A stretch of 64,000 nt of DNA from Arsenicicoccus bolidensis DSM 15745. Its GTDB lineage: Bacteria > Actinomycetota > Actinomycetes > Actinomycetales > Dermatophilaceae. This document shows, piece by piece, positions 9,601 to 17,263 of the stretch. The notes beneath the pieces are model-generated. The model searched no databases, had not been told where the DNA came from, and worked only from the letters and a program-made list of their open reading frames with translations. Made by a program: the position numbers and the translations under genes. The stretch covers positions 62,001 through 126,000 of the forward strand of contig NZ_AUFG01000005.1 of the NCBI RefSeq assembly GCF_000426385.1. Reading direction: 5' to 3'. How positions within the stretch are numbered: the stretch's first letter is position 1; each line of letters opens with the position of its first letter.

Positions 9601-10055
9601 GTGGCGAACTGCTCGAGGCCCAGGCCCACCACCTCGCGGACGATCCCGCCGACCTCGTCGGCGCGACCGGACCCACGGTCGATCCAGCTGCCCTCGACGC
9701 GCTCGACCATGACGACCTTGTGCTGCTGCCTCGTCGTTCCGGTGCCGCGCTTCTTGGGGCGTTCGTACTCCGGGGAGCGGGTGGTCCGGAACCGCCGGGA
9801 GCCCACCGACCACTCGAGCTCGACCTCGGGGACCGCCTCGGCAGCCGCATGGTCTGAGCGCAGGGACCCCTTCTGCCGGGCGCCCGGGACGTCGCCGTAG
9901 AGGGCGAAGCACACGGCGTCGAGCAGGCTGGTCTTGCCTGCGCCGGTCGGGCCGTTGATGAGGAACAGCCCGGCCGCGCCGAGCTCGTCGAGGTCGACCT
10001 CGACCGTGCCGGCGAAGGGGCCGAAGGCGGTGACCCGCAGGTGGTGCAGCTTCAC
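6693..10055 (-). CDS. sbcC: SbcC, SMC-like ATPase subunit of the SbcCD nuclease
   Basis: A protein of 1120 residues that forms the ATPase and coiled-coil part of the SbcCD exonuclease/hairpin endonuclease. Visible parts: Walker A NGPTGAGKTS at 34-43, long alanine- and glutamate-rich coiled coils, the zinc hook CPVCG with cysteines near residues 603 and 606, the ABC signature LSGGETF, and the Walker B/D-loop FVDEGFGTLDE. The GTG at 10055 follows a strong GGGAGGG site and overlaps the sbcD stop by 4 bases, so the two subunits are coupled. The first coiled coil contains a repetitive QPDQ/LDQ linker not expected in the family (see the repeat at 8701-8770). No damage is seen. Confidence 0.92.
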   Translation of the reverse strand: MKLHHLRVTAFGPFAGTVEVDLDELGAAGLFLINGPTGAGKTSLLDAVCFALYGDVPGARQKGSLRSDHAAAEAVPEVELEWSVGSRRFRTTRSPEYERPKKRGTGTTRQQHKVVMVERVEGSWIDRGSGRADEVGGIVREVVGLGLEQFATVVLLPQGEFARFLRASTDERAAILQRLFDTTRFEQVQRWLEARRREVEAEVKEARARLTSTLTRVNDAAGQALAVAPAPASSNAVHDPTQPEKSPHDDRRQPVGADLAHGQATSPTPEATDAVEDLLVDTTASDADAIRQALTTLRARVESVVAALGAAAADADAARRGAASADETGRRVHALRAKAATATATLAGLEAQADDIRSVREQVGRAAAAAELIAYVTTASQRSAAAVEAAAAHGQAVEALPAGLGSGLGLRPRAAPDDAGLDVQPGGAEQPDQPDQLDQLDQPDQLDQLDEQVLRDVTRRVDAAADLATRIAVQVSHADSAREEAETSAAAVTGHAAAVAESRTRLERAQGTRTEQAEAMAALTATAEGAESARLKVERLRDAAARIKTLTADEGRVDAHARAAASAAAERSARQEDAARLHRRRADGLAAELALGLETDEPCPVCGATEHPDPATGEAGDLVTSEDVEAAEAVLAQARSAEVEAVSALESARATRAAHADELRDRLATLDDLPAEEVAPALATAQAHHTAAQRAAAALVKAEARLHEADLDIERRRTALGAASEQLAAARSRVELARSRSEAERAEAWRLLDELGEEETLQLVLPPADSPQRSSVPRASLVRELLTSVRSAVESLGVLHETRSAHARARRDLLRAEETLAESLQGSDFEDAQEVRAAALPTEQRRRLETTLARHDQALLQARAVLDDPEVADAMATDTPDLEALAIRVERARAAAREATGSARVAEDAGALLARHTAEVLGLLESLAPAVRRADTIREVADTVAGTGANNLRRMSLPTYVLAARLEEVVVLANERLAVMTDGRYELRHSDRLAARGARSGLGLEVVDAWSGKARDTTTLSGGETFMASLALALGLGDAVRAEAGGVDLDTLFVDEGFGTLDEAALEHVMEVLDGLRAGGRSVGIISHVAELRQRIPAQVRLIRTQNGSSLEVRALPEAV
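8701..8770. repeat. Short tandem repeats inside sbcC (GGTCGAGCT/GGTCGGGCT units)
   Basis: About eight 9-bp units of the form CTGGTCGAG or CTGGTCGGG follow each other. On the coding (minus) strand they give a run of Asp-Gln-Pro and Asp-Gln-Leu triplets in the coiled-coil region, roughly residues 428-452. Because the unit is a multiple of three, changes in copy number would keep the frame. Confidence 0.8.
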
Positions 10056-11203
10056 GTCGATCCCTCCCCGCTGGAGGCGACGCGGACGGCCTCGAGAGCC
10101 TCGACGACCACGGCGTGCTCCTCGGCACTGGGGGTCGCCCCGCCGCGGACGTGCTCCAGGAAGCCGTCCACCAGCTCGGGGTCGGACGCGACGCGGATGC
10201 GGGCGGCATACGACCGGCTCTGCGACGGCTCGATCCCCTGGGGGTCGAGCTGCAGGGACAAGGTGTGGGGGAAGCGTCGGCGGACCTTGTCGATGGCATC
10301 GAGCGGACGGACCGCGTCGGTCAGCGTGACCTGGCAGTAGGCGGACTCGGCGGCCTGGTGCGCCGGGTCGCGCAGCAGGTCCTCGAGGTCGCCTCGCAGG
10401 ACCGCCAGAGGCGTGTGGACGGGGGCCTCGATCCGCTCGGTCCGGACGTCGCCGGAGCGCGCGTCGCCGAGGTCCACCAGCCACGACGACTTGGTGTGCC
10501 GAGCCTCGGAGAAGCTCATGGCGACGGGGGACCCGGAGTAGCGCACCCGCTCGTCGAGCGTCTGGGCGCCGTGCAGGTGCCCGAGGCCCACGTAGTCGGC
10601 CTCGCGGAACAGGGAGAGGGGTACGTCGCCCACCCCGCCCACGCTGATGTCCCGCTCGCTGTCGCTCGCCTCGCCCCCGGTGACGAAGGCGTGCGCCAGC
10701 ACCACCACCGGCCCTTGGTGCCGCTCGGCGTCGGCCGTCACCCGAGCCAGCGCCCGCTCGATGACCCCGTGGTGGGACCGCTCGGCGCCGTCGAGCTCGT
10801 CCGCCACCACCGACGGCTCGAGGTAGGGCAGGGCATAGATGCGGGTGGCGCCGATCGTGATGGGCCGCGACAGGTCGGCGACCGACGTGCGCAGGTGGAC
10901 CCCCGCCCGCTCGAGCAGCGGGCCACCGAAGCCGAGCCGCACCGCGGAGTCGTGGTTGCCGCTCGCCAGCACCACCTGGGCCCCCGCGTCGGTGATGCGG
11001 CGCAGGGCCTCCGAGAGCAGCGACACGGTCTGCGGGGCCGGCAGCGCCCGGTCGTAGACGTCGCCCGCGATCGCCACGACGTCGACGCCCTCCGAGCGCA
11101 CCACCTCCACAAGGTGGTCGAGGAACTGCTCCTGGGCAGGCAGCAGCCCGACCTGGTGGAAGGAACGGCCCAGGTGCCAGTCCGAGGTGTGGAGCATCCG
11201 CAT
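10052..11203 (-). CDS. sbcD: SbcD, nuclease subunit of the SbcCD complex
   Basis: A 383-residue metallophosphoesterase of the Mre11/SbcD type. The N-terminus MRMLHTSDWHLGRSF contains the first metal-binding Asp and His, and further phosphoesterase motifs follow as AGDVYDRALP, SGNHDS (the GNHD motif), LAHAFVTGG and GLGHLHGAQ. It cleaves DNA hairpins and double-strand ends together with SbcC. The ATG at 11203 is chosen because it starts directly at the conserved strand; an in-frame start 24 bases upstream is less likely. The stop overlaps the sbcC GTG (GTGA). The pair reads away from the divergent GCS2 ligase gene, with about 130 bases between them for promoters. Confidence 0.93.
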   Translation of the reverse strand: MRMLHTSDWHLGRSFHQVGLLPAQEQFLDHLVEVVRSEGVDVVAIAGDVYDRALPAPQTVSLLSEALRRITDAGAQVVLASGNHDSAVRLGFGGPLLERAGVHLRTSVADLSRPITIGATRIYALPYLEPSVVADELDGAERSHHGVIERALARVTADAERHQGPVVVLAHAFVTGGEASDSERDISVGGVGDVPLSLFREADYVGLGHLHGAQTLDERVRYSGSPVAMSFSEARHTKSSWLVDLGDARSGDVRTERIEAPVHTPLAVLRGDLEDLLRDPAHQAAESAYCQVTLTDAVRPLDAIDKVRRRFPHTLSLQLDPQGIEPSQSRSYAARIRVASDPELVDGFLEHVRGGATPSAEEHAVVVEALEAVRVASSGEGST

Positions 11204-11333
11204 GGTCGACACCCTAGGAGCGACCACCGACAGACCCTCGGGGACGCGCCCTCGAGCGGCAGATCGCAGACCGGACGCGCCGCGGACCGGTCATGGTGCG
11301 CGCCGCGGCCCCGCATGTGGTGCGCTAGTCCGC

Positions 11334-12812
11334 ATGGGTCAAGAGATCTCCGCCGGGCTGAACGCCCGCGAGCTGCGTCAACGTTATCGAGAAAAGGTCC
11401 AGCAGTGCCTGGACGTGCTGGAGCGCATGCTCGGGCAGCAGGACTTCGAGACCAGCGAGCCGATGGCAGGACTGGAGATCGAGATGAACCTCGTCGACCA
11501 GGACCTGCGACCCAGCATGACCAACGAGGCGGTTCTCGAGGCCATCGACGACCCCTTCTTCCAGAGCGAGCTCGCGCGCTTCAACATCGAGCTCAACGTC
11601 GAGCCGGAGCCGCTCGCGGGCGATCGCCTCCACGCGCTGGAGCAGACGCTGCGCGAGCACCTGCGCGCGGCCCGGGACAAGACCGGTGACACGGACATCG
11701 TCACCATCGGCATCCTGCCCACGCTGACCAAGGAGCACCTGGGGCGTGACGCGCTGACGCCGACGCCGCGCTACCTCGGGCTCAACGACGCGATCATGGA
11801 GGCGCGGGGCGAGGACCTGCTCCTGGACATGGAGGGACGGGGCGGCGAGCGGGTGGCCACCTTCGTGGACACGATCGCTCCCGAGGCCGCCTGCACGTCG
11901 GTGCAGTGCCACCTGCAGGTCGCGCCCGCGGACTTCGCGAACTTCTGGAACGCCGCGCAGGCCATCGCGGGGGTGCAGATGGCGGTGGGGGCCAACTCGC
12001 CATACCTCTTCGGCTCCCAGCTCTGGGCAGAGACGCGGATCCAGCTGTTCCACCAGGCCACGGACACCCGCCCGATCGAGCTGCGCAACCAGGGGGTGCG
12101 GCCGAGAGTGTGGTTCGGTGAGCGGTGGGTGACCTCGATCTTCGACCTGTTCGAGGAGAACGTCCGCTACTTCCCCGCGCTCATCCCCGAGGTCAGCGAG
12201 GAGGACCCGGTGGGTGTGATGGAGTCGGGCACGGCTCCCGAGCTGTCCGAGCTCAAGCTGCACAACGGCACCGTCTATCGCTGGAACCGCCCCATCTACG
12301 ACACCGTGAACGGCAAGCCGCACCTGCGGGTGGAGAACCGCGTCCTGCCGGCCGGCCCCACCGTGGCCGACACGATGGCCAACGCGGCCTTCTACTACGG
12401 CCTCGTCAACGCTCTCGTCAGCATGGAGCGGCCGCTGTGGTCCAAGATGAGCTTCGCCTCGGCCAAGGAGAACTTCTTCGCCGGTGCCCGCCGAGGCTTC
12501 AACGCCAACCTCTACTGGCCGGGTCGCGGTGACGTCCCCGTGGACGAGCTGGTCCTGCGCCAGCTGCTGCCGTTGGCCGACTCGGGACTGGAGTCGTGGG
12601 GGGTGGCGACAGCCGTGCGCGACCGCTACCTCGGCATCATCGAGGAGCGGTGCAAGGCCGAGATGAACGGCGCGGCCTGGCAGGTGCGCTGCGTGGACCG
12701 GCTGCAGGACCGGGGCGCCAACCGCGACGAGGCCCTGCGGCGGATGCTGCACCGCTACGTCGACAACATGCACGAGGGTGAGCCCGTGCACACGTGGTCG
12801 CTGCCGCGCTGA
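11334..12812 (+). CDS. GCS2-family glutamate--cysteine ligase-like carboxylate-amine ligase
   Basis: A protein of 492 residues. The core matches the GCS2 family: the acidic strand GLEIEMNLVDQDLRPS binds metal-ATP, followed by ELNVEPEPL and LPTLTKEHLG. The later segment ENRVLPAGPTVADTMANAAF is typical of the long actinobacterial branch. GCS2 enzymes join glutamate to cysteine or a related amine; actinobacteria mostly rely on mycothiol, so the true product of this branch is uncertain. The ATG at 11334 is placed at the conserved MGQEIS start. It converges directly on the phosphatase gene, with no gap between the two ends and no obvious terminator. Confidence 0.82.
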   Translation: MGQEISAGLNARELRQRYREKVQQCLDVLERMLGQQDFETSEPMAGLEIEMNLVDQDLRPSMTNEAVLEAIDDPFFQSELARFNIELNVEPEPLAGDRLHALEQTLREHLRAARDKTGDTDIVTIGILPTLTKEHLGRDALTPTPRYLGLNDAIMEARGEDLLLDMEGRGGERVATFVDTIAPEAACTSVQCHLQVAPADFANFWNAAQAIAGVQMAVGANSPYLFGSQLWAETRIQLFHQATDTRPIELRNQGVRPRVWFGERWVTSIFDLFEENVRYFPALIPEVSEEDPVGVMESGTAPELSELKLHNGTVYRWNRPIYDTVNGKPHLRVENRVLPAGPTVADTMANAAFYYGLVNALVSMERPLWSKMSFASAKENFFAGARRGFNANLYWPGRGDVPVDELVLRQLLPLADSGLESWGVATAVRDRYLGIIEERCKAEMNGAAWQVRCVDRLQDRGANRDEALRRMLHRYVDNMHEGEPVHTWSLPR

Positions 12813-13448
12813 TCAGCGCGGTGCGGGCTGGTTCCAGCGCTGGATCGAGGGGAAGGCCCGCTCGTAGCCCAGCACGCTGATCGACCCGGCGTGCAGCTCC
12901 AGCTGGGCTCCGAACCTCGGCTCGGTGCGCAGCCACACGCTGGTGAGGATCCGAGTGGTGTGGCCGTGCCCGACCAGCACGACGTCCTTGCCCTCCTTGA
13001 GGACGGGCATCACGCGGTCGATGACCGCGCGCGCCCGGGCGGCGACCTGCTCGATCGACTCGCCGGGGCTGTCGCCGGCGGCGACCCCGTCCTGCCAGAC
13101 CGTCCAGTCGTAGCCGAGCTCCTCGCGGATCTCGGCCGTCGTGCGGCCCTCGTAGCCGCCGTAGTCCCACTCCACGAGGTTGGGGTCGATCGCGGGCTCG
13201 GGCAGACCCACGAGCTCGGCGGTGCGTCGCGCTCGCCGCATGGGTGACGACAGGACCAGTGCGAAGTCGAACTCCTCGAGCAGGGGAGCGGTGCGGCGCG
13301 CCGCCTCCTCGCCGTGCTCGGTGAGGTCCAGGTCGGTGGTGCCGGTGTGCTTCATGGCCTTGGACCACTCCGTCTCGCCGTGACGGATCAGGACGAGTCG
13401 GCCCTCGGGGACGGGGCGGACGGTGGGGCTACCGGTGTCGTTGCTCAC
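12813..13448 (-). CDS. Histidine phosphatase family protein
   Basis: A 211-residue member of the phosphoglycerate mutase-like histidine phosphatases. LVLIRHGETEWS carries the phospho-accepting histidine (RHG motif), VLSSPMRRARRTAEL carries the second arginine, and VLVGHGHTTRIL the second catalytic histidine. Such proteins remove phosphate from small metabolites; the substrate cannot be read from the sequence. The start is GTG at 13448, just 18 bases from the divergent ATG of the OsmC-like gene, so promoters must overlap. The gene abuts the end of the GCS2 ligase gene. Confidence 0.85.
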   Translation of the reverse strand: MSNDTGSPTVRPVPEGRLVLIRHGETEWSKAMKHTGTTDLDLTEHGEEAARRTAPLLEEFDFALVLSSPMRRARRTAELVGLPEPAIDPNLVEWDYGGYEGRTTAEIREELGYDWTVWQDGVAAGDSPGESIEQVAARARAVIDRVMPVLKEGKDVVLVGHGHTTRILTSVWLRTEPRFGAQLELHAGSISVLGYERAFPSIQRWNQPAPR

Positions 13449-13466
13449 GGTGGCAGGCTAGCGGTC

Positions 13467-13943
13467 ATGACGACCTCCCAGCAGCCTGACCACCGCCGTT
13501 CCGTCCAGCTCGAGCGGACCAGCCTTGGGCGGTATGCCGCCACCAACGCTCGCGGCGGGACGCTCGAGCTAGGCACCGGCGAGGACGCGGCGTTCACCCC
13601 CGTCGAGGCCCTGCTGGCCGCGATCGGAGGCTGCTCGATGGTCGACGTCGACCACCTCACCTCGCGGCGTGCCGAGCCTGCGGGGTTCTCGGTGGAGGTG
13701 GGTGGCGACAAGGTCAAGGTCGACGGCGAGTCGCGCCTCGAGGGCCTGACGATCACCTGGCAGGTCACCTTCCCGGAGGGAGCGGAGGGCGACGCGGCCC
13801 GCCGGGTGCTCCCTGACGCGATCCGTATGTCGCACGACCGGCTCTGCACGGTGGGGCGCACCGTCGAGGTGGGGACCCCCATCGCTAACATCGAGTCAGG
13901 TGAGGAGCCTCGCCGGGCGCAGGTGCGACCGGACGCCGAGTGA
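13467..13943 (+). CDS. OsmC family peroxiredoxin-like protein
   Basis: A 158-residue OsmC/Ohr superfamily protein. Both redox cysteines are present: C56 in LLAAIGGCSMVDV, the family signature at the start of the long helix, and C127 in SHDRLCTVGRTVE. Proteins of this type reduce organic or fatty-acid hydroperoxides in the cytoplasm. The start is ATG at 13467. The universal stress protein gene follows 41 bases downstream on the same strand, so the two may form a small stress-response transcription unit. It looks closer to OsmC/YhfA-like proteins than to Ohr. Confidence 0.85.
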   Translation: MTTSQQPDHRRSVQLERTSLGRYAATNARGGTLELGTGEDAAFTPVEALLAAIGGCSMVDVDHLTSRRAEPAGFSVEVGGDKVKVDGESRLEGLTITWQVTFPEGAEGDAARRVLPDAIRMSHDRLCTVGRTVEVGTPIANIESGEEPRRAQVRPDAE

Positions 13944-13984
13944 CCCCACGACGCGGGCTCCGCCGACGAGCGAAGGAGCCTGTC

Positions 13985-14872
13985 ATGACCCACGACACCA
14001 TCCCCACCGACCTCATCGTCGTCGGGGTCGACGGCTCAGCGCTCGCGCGCCCGGCCCTGGAGTGGGCGGCTCGCGAGGCTGAGGGACGCAAAGCGGGACT
14101 GCTGCTCGTGATGGCCCAAGAGGTCGCGCAGCCAGCGCCGCACGAGCTGGGGTGGTCCTACGGGCTCGAGGAGCTCGTCCAGCAGGGCACCGAGCGGGTC
14201 CTGGACGAGGCCCAGGCTGCCGTGCGCGTGGCCCACCCCGACCTCGAGGTGACGAGCCAGGCCGTCTGGGGCAGCCCCTCGGCGGCGCTGATCGAGGCGT
14301 CCCGGCACGCGCAGCTCGTGGTCACGGGAAGCCGTGGGGCGGGCGGATGGGAGGGGCTGCTGCTCGGCAGCGTCTCGGGCGCTGTCGCTGCGCACGCGCA
14401 CTGTCCCGTGGTCGTCGTCCCCGACCGTGCGGCCGGAGCCCCGGCGGACGGGCCGGTGGTGCTCGGCGTCGACGACTCGGCCGAGGGGCACCGGGCCGCG
14501 GCGTTCGCCTTCGGTGAGGCCGACGGTCGAGGTGTGCCGCTGGTGGCCGTCCGGGCCTGGACGATGGAGTTCGAGGGCGGCGTCGTCCCGACGGAGCAGG
14601 GCTCCTCCGCGCACGACGAGATGACCCGGCGTCACACCGAGCTGGTGGAGCACGTGCTCCAGCACGGCCGCGAGCAGCACCCGGACGTGGTCGTCGAAGC
14701 CCGCATCCGCCGCGGCTCGTCGGTCAAGGCGCTCGCGGAGGAGTCCCGCAGCGCCTCTATGGTCGTCGTGGGCAGCCGCGGGCGGGGTGGCTTCGCGGGC
14801 ATGCTGCTCGGGTCGACCAGCCGGCAGGTCCTGCAGGCCTCGCACGCACCGGTGGCCGTGGTCCGCGTCTGA
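13985..14872 (+). CDS. Universal stress protein with two UspA domains
   Basis: A 295-residue tandem Usp protein. The first domain starts with LIVVGVDGSALARPALEWA and ends with the ATP-binding loop GSRGAGGWEGLLLGSVS; the second starts with GPVVLGVDDSAEGHRAAAFA and ends with GSRGRGGFAGMLLGSTS. Both have the G2xG9GS/T nucleotide loop, so both may bind ATP. In actinobacteria such double Usp proteins are often induced in low oxygen or stationary phase. ATG at 13985 follows GAAGGAG at good spacing, and is preferred over an upstream GTG at 13940 that lies inside the previous gene end. Confidence 0.9.
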   Translation: MTHDTIPTDLIVVGVDGSALARPALEWAAREAEGRKAGLLLVMAQEVAQPAPHELGWSYGLEELVQQGTERVLDEAQAAVRVAHPDLEVTSQAVWGSPSAALIEASRHAQLVVTGSRGAGGWEGLLLGSVSGAVAAHAHCPVVVVPDRAAGAPADGPVVLGVDDSAEGHRAAAFAFGEADGRGVPLVAVRAWTMEFEGGVVPTEQGSSAHDEMTRRHTELVEHVLQHGREQHPDVVVEARIRRGSSVKALAEESRSASMVVVGSRGRGGFAGMLLGSTSRQVLQASHAPVAVVRV

Positions 14873-14991
14873 ACGACGACTTGTCCACAGGTCGTCTCGT
14901 CTCCGCGACCGTCGTCCACAGGCGGCCGCCGATCGTCCGACGGCCCGCCCCTCGCCCGCCAGACTGGGCCCGGCGAGGGAGGAGACCCCAG

Positions 14992-15387
14992 ATGACGGTG
15001 GCGGACATCGACCCGACGGAGGTCGTGCGCGAGCTGATGGGCGCGCACCCGCACGAGTGCGTCGTGTGCTACGTGGGACGCATGGTGCAGCGGTTCGACT
15101 GCGACGGGTCGTGGCGGTGGGTCGAGACGTGGCGCGAGCAGCGGGCGCCGCGCGCCAGCCGTCTCGAGCGTCGGCTCGGTGCGCGCGGGGCGTCGTGCGA
15201 CTGCGAGCTGCAGCTGCGGGCCTACGAGGTGGAGCCACGAGCGCTCGCCGTGTCCTGGGACGGCCCGATCGCGTCGGTCGGTCACTGCCTCGAGGTCCGG
15301 GCGGGATCGACGCAGCCGTGCCGCCTCTGGCGCCTGGCGCAGCGCAACTGGTGGGCGGGGGAATGCCATGCGCCGCAGACGTGTTAG
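14992..15387 (+). CDS. DUF2695 family small protein
   Basis: A 131-residue protein with the DUF2695-like layout: HECVVCYVGRMVQ, a tryptophan-rich RWVETWREQRAPR stretch and a second cysteine pair in GARGASCDCELQL. The CxxC and CDC pairs could bind a metal, but that is inference. The last 50 or so residues after the conserved core show no clear homology and contain two more cysteines. The ATG at 14992 lies behind a GGGAGGAG site. The TPR protein follows 30 bases later. The family has no function that I know of. Confidence 0.7.
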   Translation: MTVADIDPTEVVRELMGAHPHECVVCYVGRMVQRFDCDGSWRWVETWREQRAPRASRLERRLGARGASCDCELQLRAYEVEPRALAVSWDGPIASVGHCLEVRAGSTQPCRLWRLAQRNWWAGECHAPQTC

Positions 15388-15417
15388 GCCGACATCGTCC
15401 TGACCGAAGGAGCACCC

Positions 15418-15885
15418 GTGGAGGACCTGCGCTACCTGCAGCTGTCGATGGCCGAGCACCTGTTCGAGGAGAAGAAGTACACCTCGGCCGCCCACTCGCT
15501 GTCCGACCTGCTGGATTCCGAGCCCGACAACGTCGCCGTCCGACTCCTCCTCGTCCGCGCCTACTACCACTCGGCCCAGCTCGGTCGGGCCGAGGAGCAG
15601 CTCACCGAGCTCGTCGGCCGAGCCCCGACGGACGACTACGTCCGGCTGCTGCTCGCCCGCACGCTCGAGCGTCAGGGGCGAGGGGCCGAGGCGGCCACGC
15701 AACGGCGGATCCTGGCGGCGCTGACCGGCGACGACAGCCACCTGGCGTCGACCCCGGAGAACAACAGCCACCTAGCGCAGACCCGGGAGCCGGTGGCGGA
15801 GGCGCCCTACGAGGCGCCATCGGGGCACACCCGTGGCGAGGGCTCCCCGGAGGCGCCGGACGCCGGCCCCGGGACTGCCTCGTGA
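15418..15885 (+). CDS. Tetratricopeptide repeat protein
   Basis: A 155-residue protein whose first 100 residues form TPR-like helices: AEHLFEEKKYTSAAHSLSDL, then SEPDNVAVRLLLVRAYYHS and RAEEQLTELVGRAPTDDYVR. This matches small actinobacterial TPR proteins that act as protein-binding scaffolds. The last 50 residues are low complexity, and contain the near-direct repeat DDSHLAS / NNSHLAQ. The start is GTG at 15418 behind GAAGGAG. The stop overlaps a possible GTG start of the next gene (GTGA at 15882-15885), which suggests coupling. Confidence 0.8.
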   Translation: MEDLRYLQLSMAEHLFEEKKYTSAAHSLSDLLDSEPDNVAVRLLLVRAYYHSAQLGRAEEQLTELVGRAPTDDYVRLLLARTLERQGRGAEAATQRRILAALTGDDSHLASTPENNSHLAQTREPVAEAPYEAPSGHTRGEGSPEAPDAGPGTAS

Positions 15886-15896
15886 CCATCGTGGGT

Positions 15897-16607
15897 ATGC
15901 CGAGCCGCATGACACGCACCCCCAAGCGCATCCTGATCGTCGTCACGAGCACCCCCCGCTACACCTCTGCCGGCTACCGCACCGGGCTGTGGCTGGGGGA
16001 GCTGACCCACTTCTACGACGTCGTCACCGACGCCGGCCACGAGGTGACCATCGCGAGCATCGACGGAGGGGCCGTGCCGCTCGACCCCGAGAGCCTGTCC
16101 ACGATGATGCTCAAGAGCGGGGGCACCGGTGTGCGCTACGCCGACCCGGCCTTCATGTCCCTGCTGGACGACACCGTCCGGGTCGAGGACCTCACGGCGG
16201 ACGAGTTCGACGCCATCTACCTGACCGGCGGCCACGGCGTGATGTTCGACTTCCCGACCAGCGAAGCACTCGGCGCCCTGGTCGCCGATCTCGACGCCCA
16301 GGGCAAGGTCGTCTCTGCGGTGTGCCACGGCCCTGCCGGACTGCTCGGCGCCCGTCGCGAGGACGGCGCACCCGTCATCAAGGGACGCAAGGTGACGGGC
16401 TTCTCCTGGCCCGAGGAGAAGCTGGCCAAGCGCCAGGATGCCGTGCCCTTCCGCCTGGACGAGGAGCTCAAGGCGCTGGGAGCCAAGTACTCCAAGGCGC
16501 TGCTGCCCTTCAAGGACAACGTGGCGCGCGACAAGAACCTCATCACGGGGCAGAACCCCCAGAGCGCGGAGAGCGTCGCCAAGGCGGTGCTCAAGCGTCT
16601 GAAGTGA
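15897..16607 (+). CDS. DJ-1/PfpI family protein (Hsp31-like)
   Basis: A type 1 glutamine amidotransferase-like protein of about 236 residues. The nucleophile elbow is VVSAVCHGPAGLL (C143), with the family glutamate in GLWLGELTHFY (E34) and the segment IYLTGGHGVMFDF before it. This is the Hsp31/YhbO-like pattern, with proposed chaperone, glyoxalase III or protein deglycase roles. Three in-frame starts are possible: GTG at 15882 (overlapping the previous stop), ATG at 15897 and ATG at 15909; the conserved region starts after the last. Five 16-bp tandem repeats follow the gene. Confidence 0.82.
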   Translation: MPSRMTRTPKRILIVVTSTPRYTSAGYRTGLWLGELTHFYDVVTDAGHEVTIASIDGGAVPLDPESLSTMMLKSGGTGVRYADPAFMSLLDDTVRVEDLTADEFDAIYLTGGHGVMFDFPTSEALGALVADLDAQGKVVSAVCHGPAGLLGARREDGAPVIKGRKVTGFSWPEEKLAKRQDAVPFRLDEELKALGAKYSKALLPFKDNVARDKNLITGQNPQSAESVAKAVLKRLK

Positions 16608-16665
16608 CGCCCAGCCGCCCTGAGGCATGTACGGCGAGCGATCGAGAGGATCAGGCGCCCAATTC

Positions 16666-16745
16666 GCACCGAGGTTCAGCTGCACCGAGGTTCAGGTGCC
16701 CCTAGGTTCAGGTGCCCCTAGGTTCAGCTGCGCGGAGGTTCAGGC
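16666..16745. repeat. Five tandem copies of a 16-bp repeat
   Basis: Five contiguous units follow the pattern GCNCCNAGGTTCAGST: 16666-16681, 16682-16697, 16698-16713, 16714-16729 and 16730-16745. The core AGGTTCAG is invariant. Copies 1 and 2 share GCACCGAGG, copies 3 and 4 share GCCCCTAGG. The array lies between the convergent DJ-1 and Nudix genes and its last unit overlaps the Nudix stop codon. A unit of 16 bases cannot encode a peptide repeat. Confidence 0.92.
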
Positions 16746-17255
16746 GCCCGCACGCCGCTGTGGTGGGCCTGCTAGGTGTGCCAGGGCGACGTCGACCAGC
16801 GAGACGTGGTCGAGGGCGTGCACCTCGGCCATGGGGAACCACCGGGCCTCGTCCGTGGTGCCCGCGACCTCGTTGGTGAGGATGCCACCGACGACCGTGG
16901 CCTCGTGCAGGACCCGCACCGCTCTGAGCGGGCGACCGGATCCGCTCCACCGCTGCTCGGCGGGGATGACGCGGGTGTCCACGGCCAGGAGGGGACCGAG
17001 CTCGACCTCGAGCCCGGTCTCTTCCGCGGCCTCGCGCACGGACGCCTCGGCCACCGTCTCGTGCAGCTCGACCCCGCCTCCGGGCAGCGTCCACATCGGG
17101 CGCGTCCCTTCGTTCCAGAGCGCGAGCAGGAGGCGGCCCTCATCGTCGACGATCACGCAGTAGGCCGCGAGCCGGGTGTCGTACTCGGTGTAATCCGGGT
17201 GGCCGGGGTGGCCGGGGTCCCCCGTGCGATCACCAGCACTCGATCCGTCCACCAC
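16740..17255 (-). CDS. Nudix hydrolase
   Basis: A 171-residue protein with a complete Nudix box, GGGVELHETVAEASVREAAEETGL (broken here for length: GGGVELHETV then AEASVREAAEETGL), near residues 59-82, with the REaaEE glutamates that bind magnesium. It would hydrolyse a nucleoside diphosphate linked to another moiety; the substrate is open. The first 25 residues are a low-complexity Gly-Asp-Pro-His stretch, so the true start may be later than the GTG at 17255. The Hsp70-like gene ends 8 bases upstream on the same strand, suggesting cotranscription. The 3' end runs into the 16-bp repeat array. Confidence 0.85.
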   Translation of the reverse strand: MVDGSSAGDRTGDPGHPGHPDYTEYDTRLAAYCVIVDDEGRLLLALWNEGTRPMWTLPGGGVELHETVAEASVREAAEETGLEVELGPLLAVDTRVIPAEQRWSGSGRPLRAVRVLHEATVVGGILTNEVAGTTDEARWFPMAEVHALDHVSLVDVALAHLAGPPQRRAGA

Positions 17256-17263
17256 GGCCGGAC

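Noticed and set aside
6693-10055. Many long plus-strand open frames across the sbcC region
   Set aside because: They are shadow frames produced by the GC-rich codon pattern; sbcC on the minus strand carries all expected motifs.
12500-12812. A terminator between the convergent GCS2 ligase and phosphatase genes
   Set aside because: The genes abut at 12812/12813 and I saw no stable hairpin at the junction that is distinct from coding sequence.
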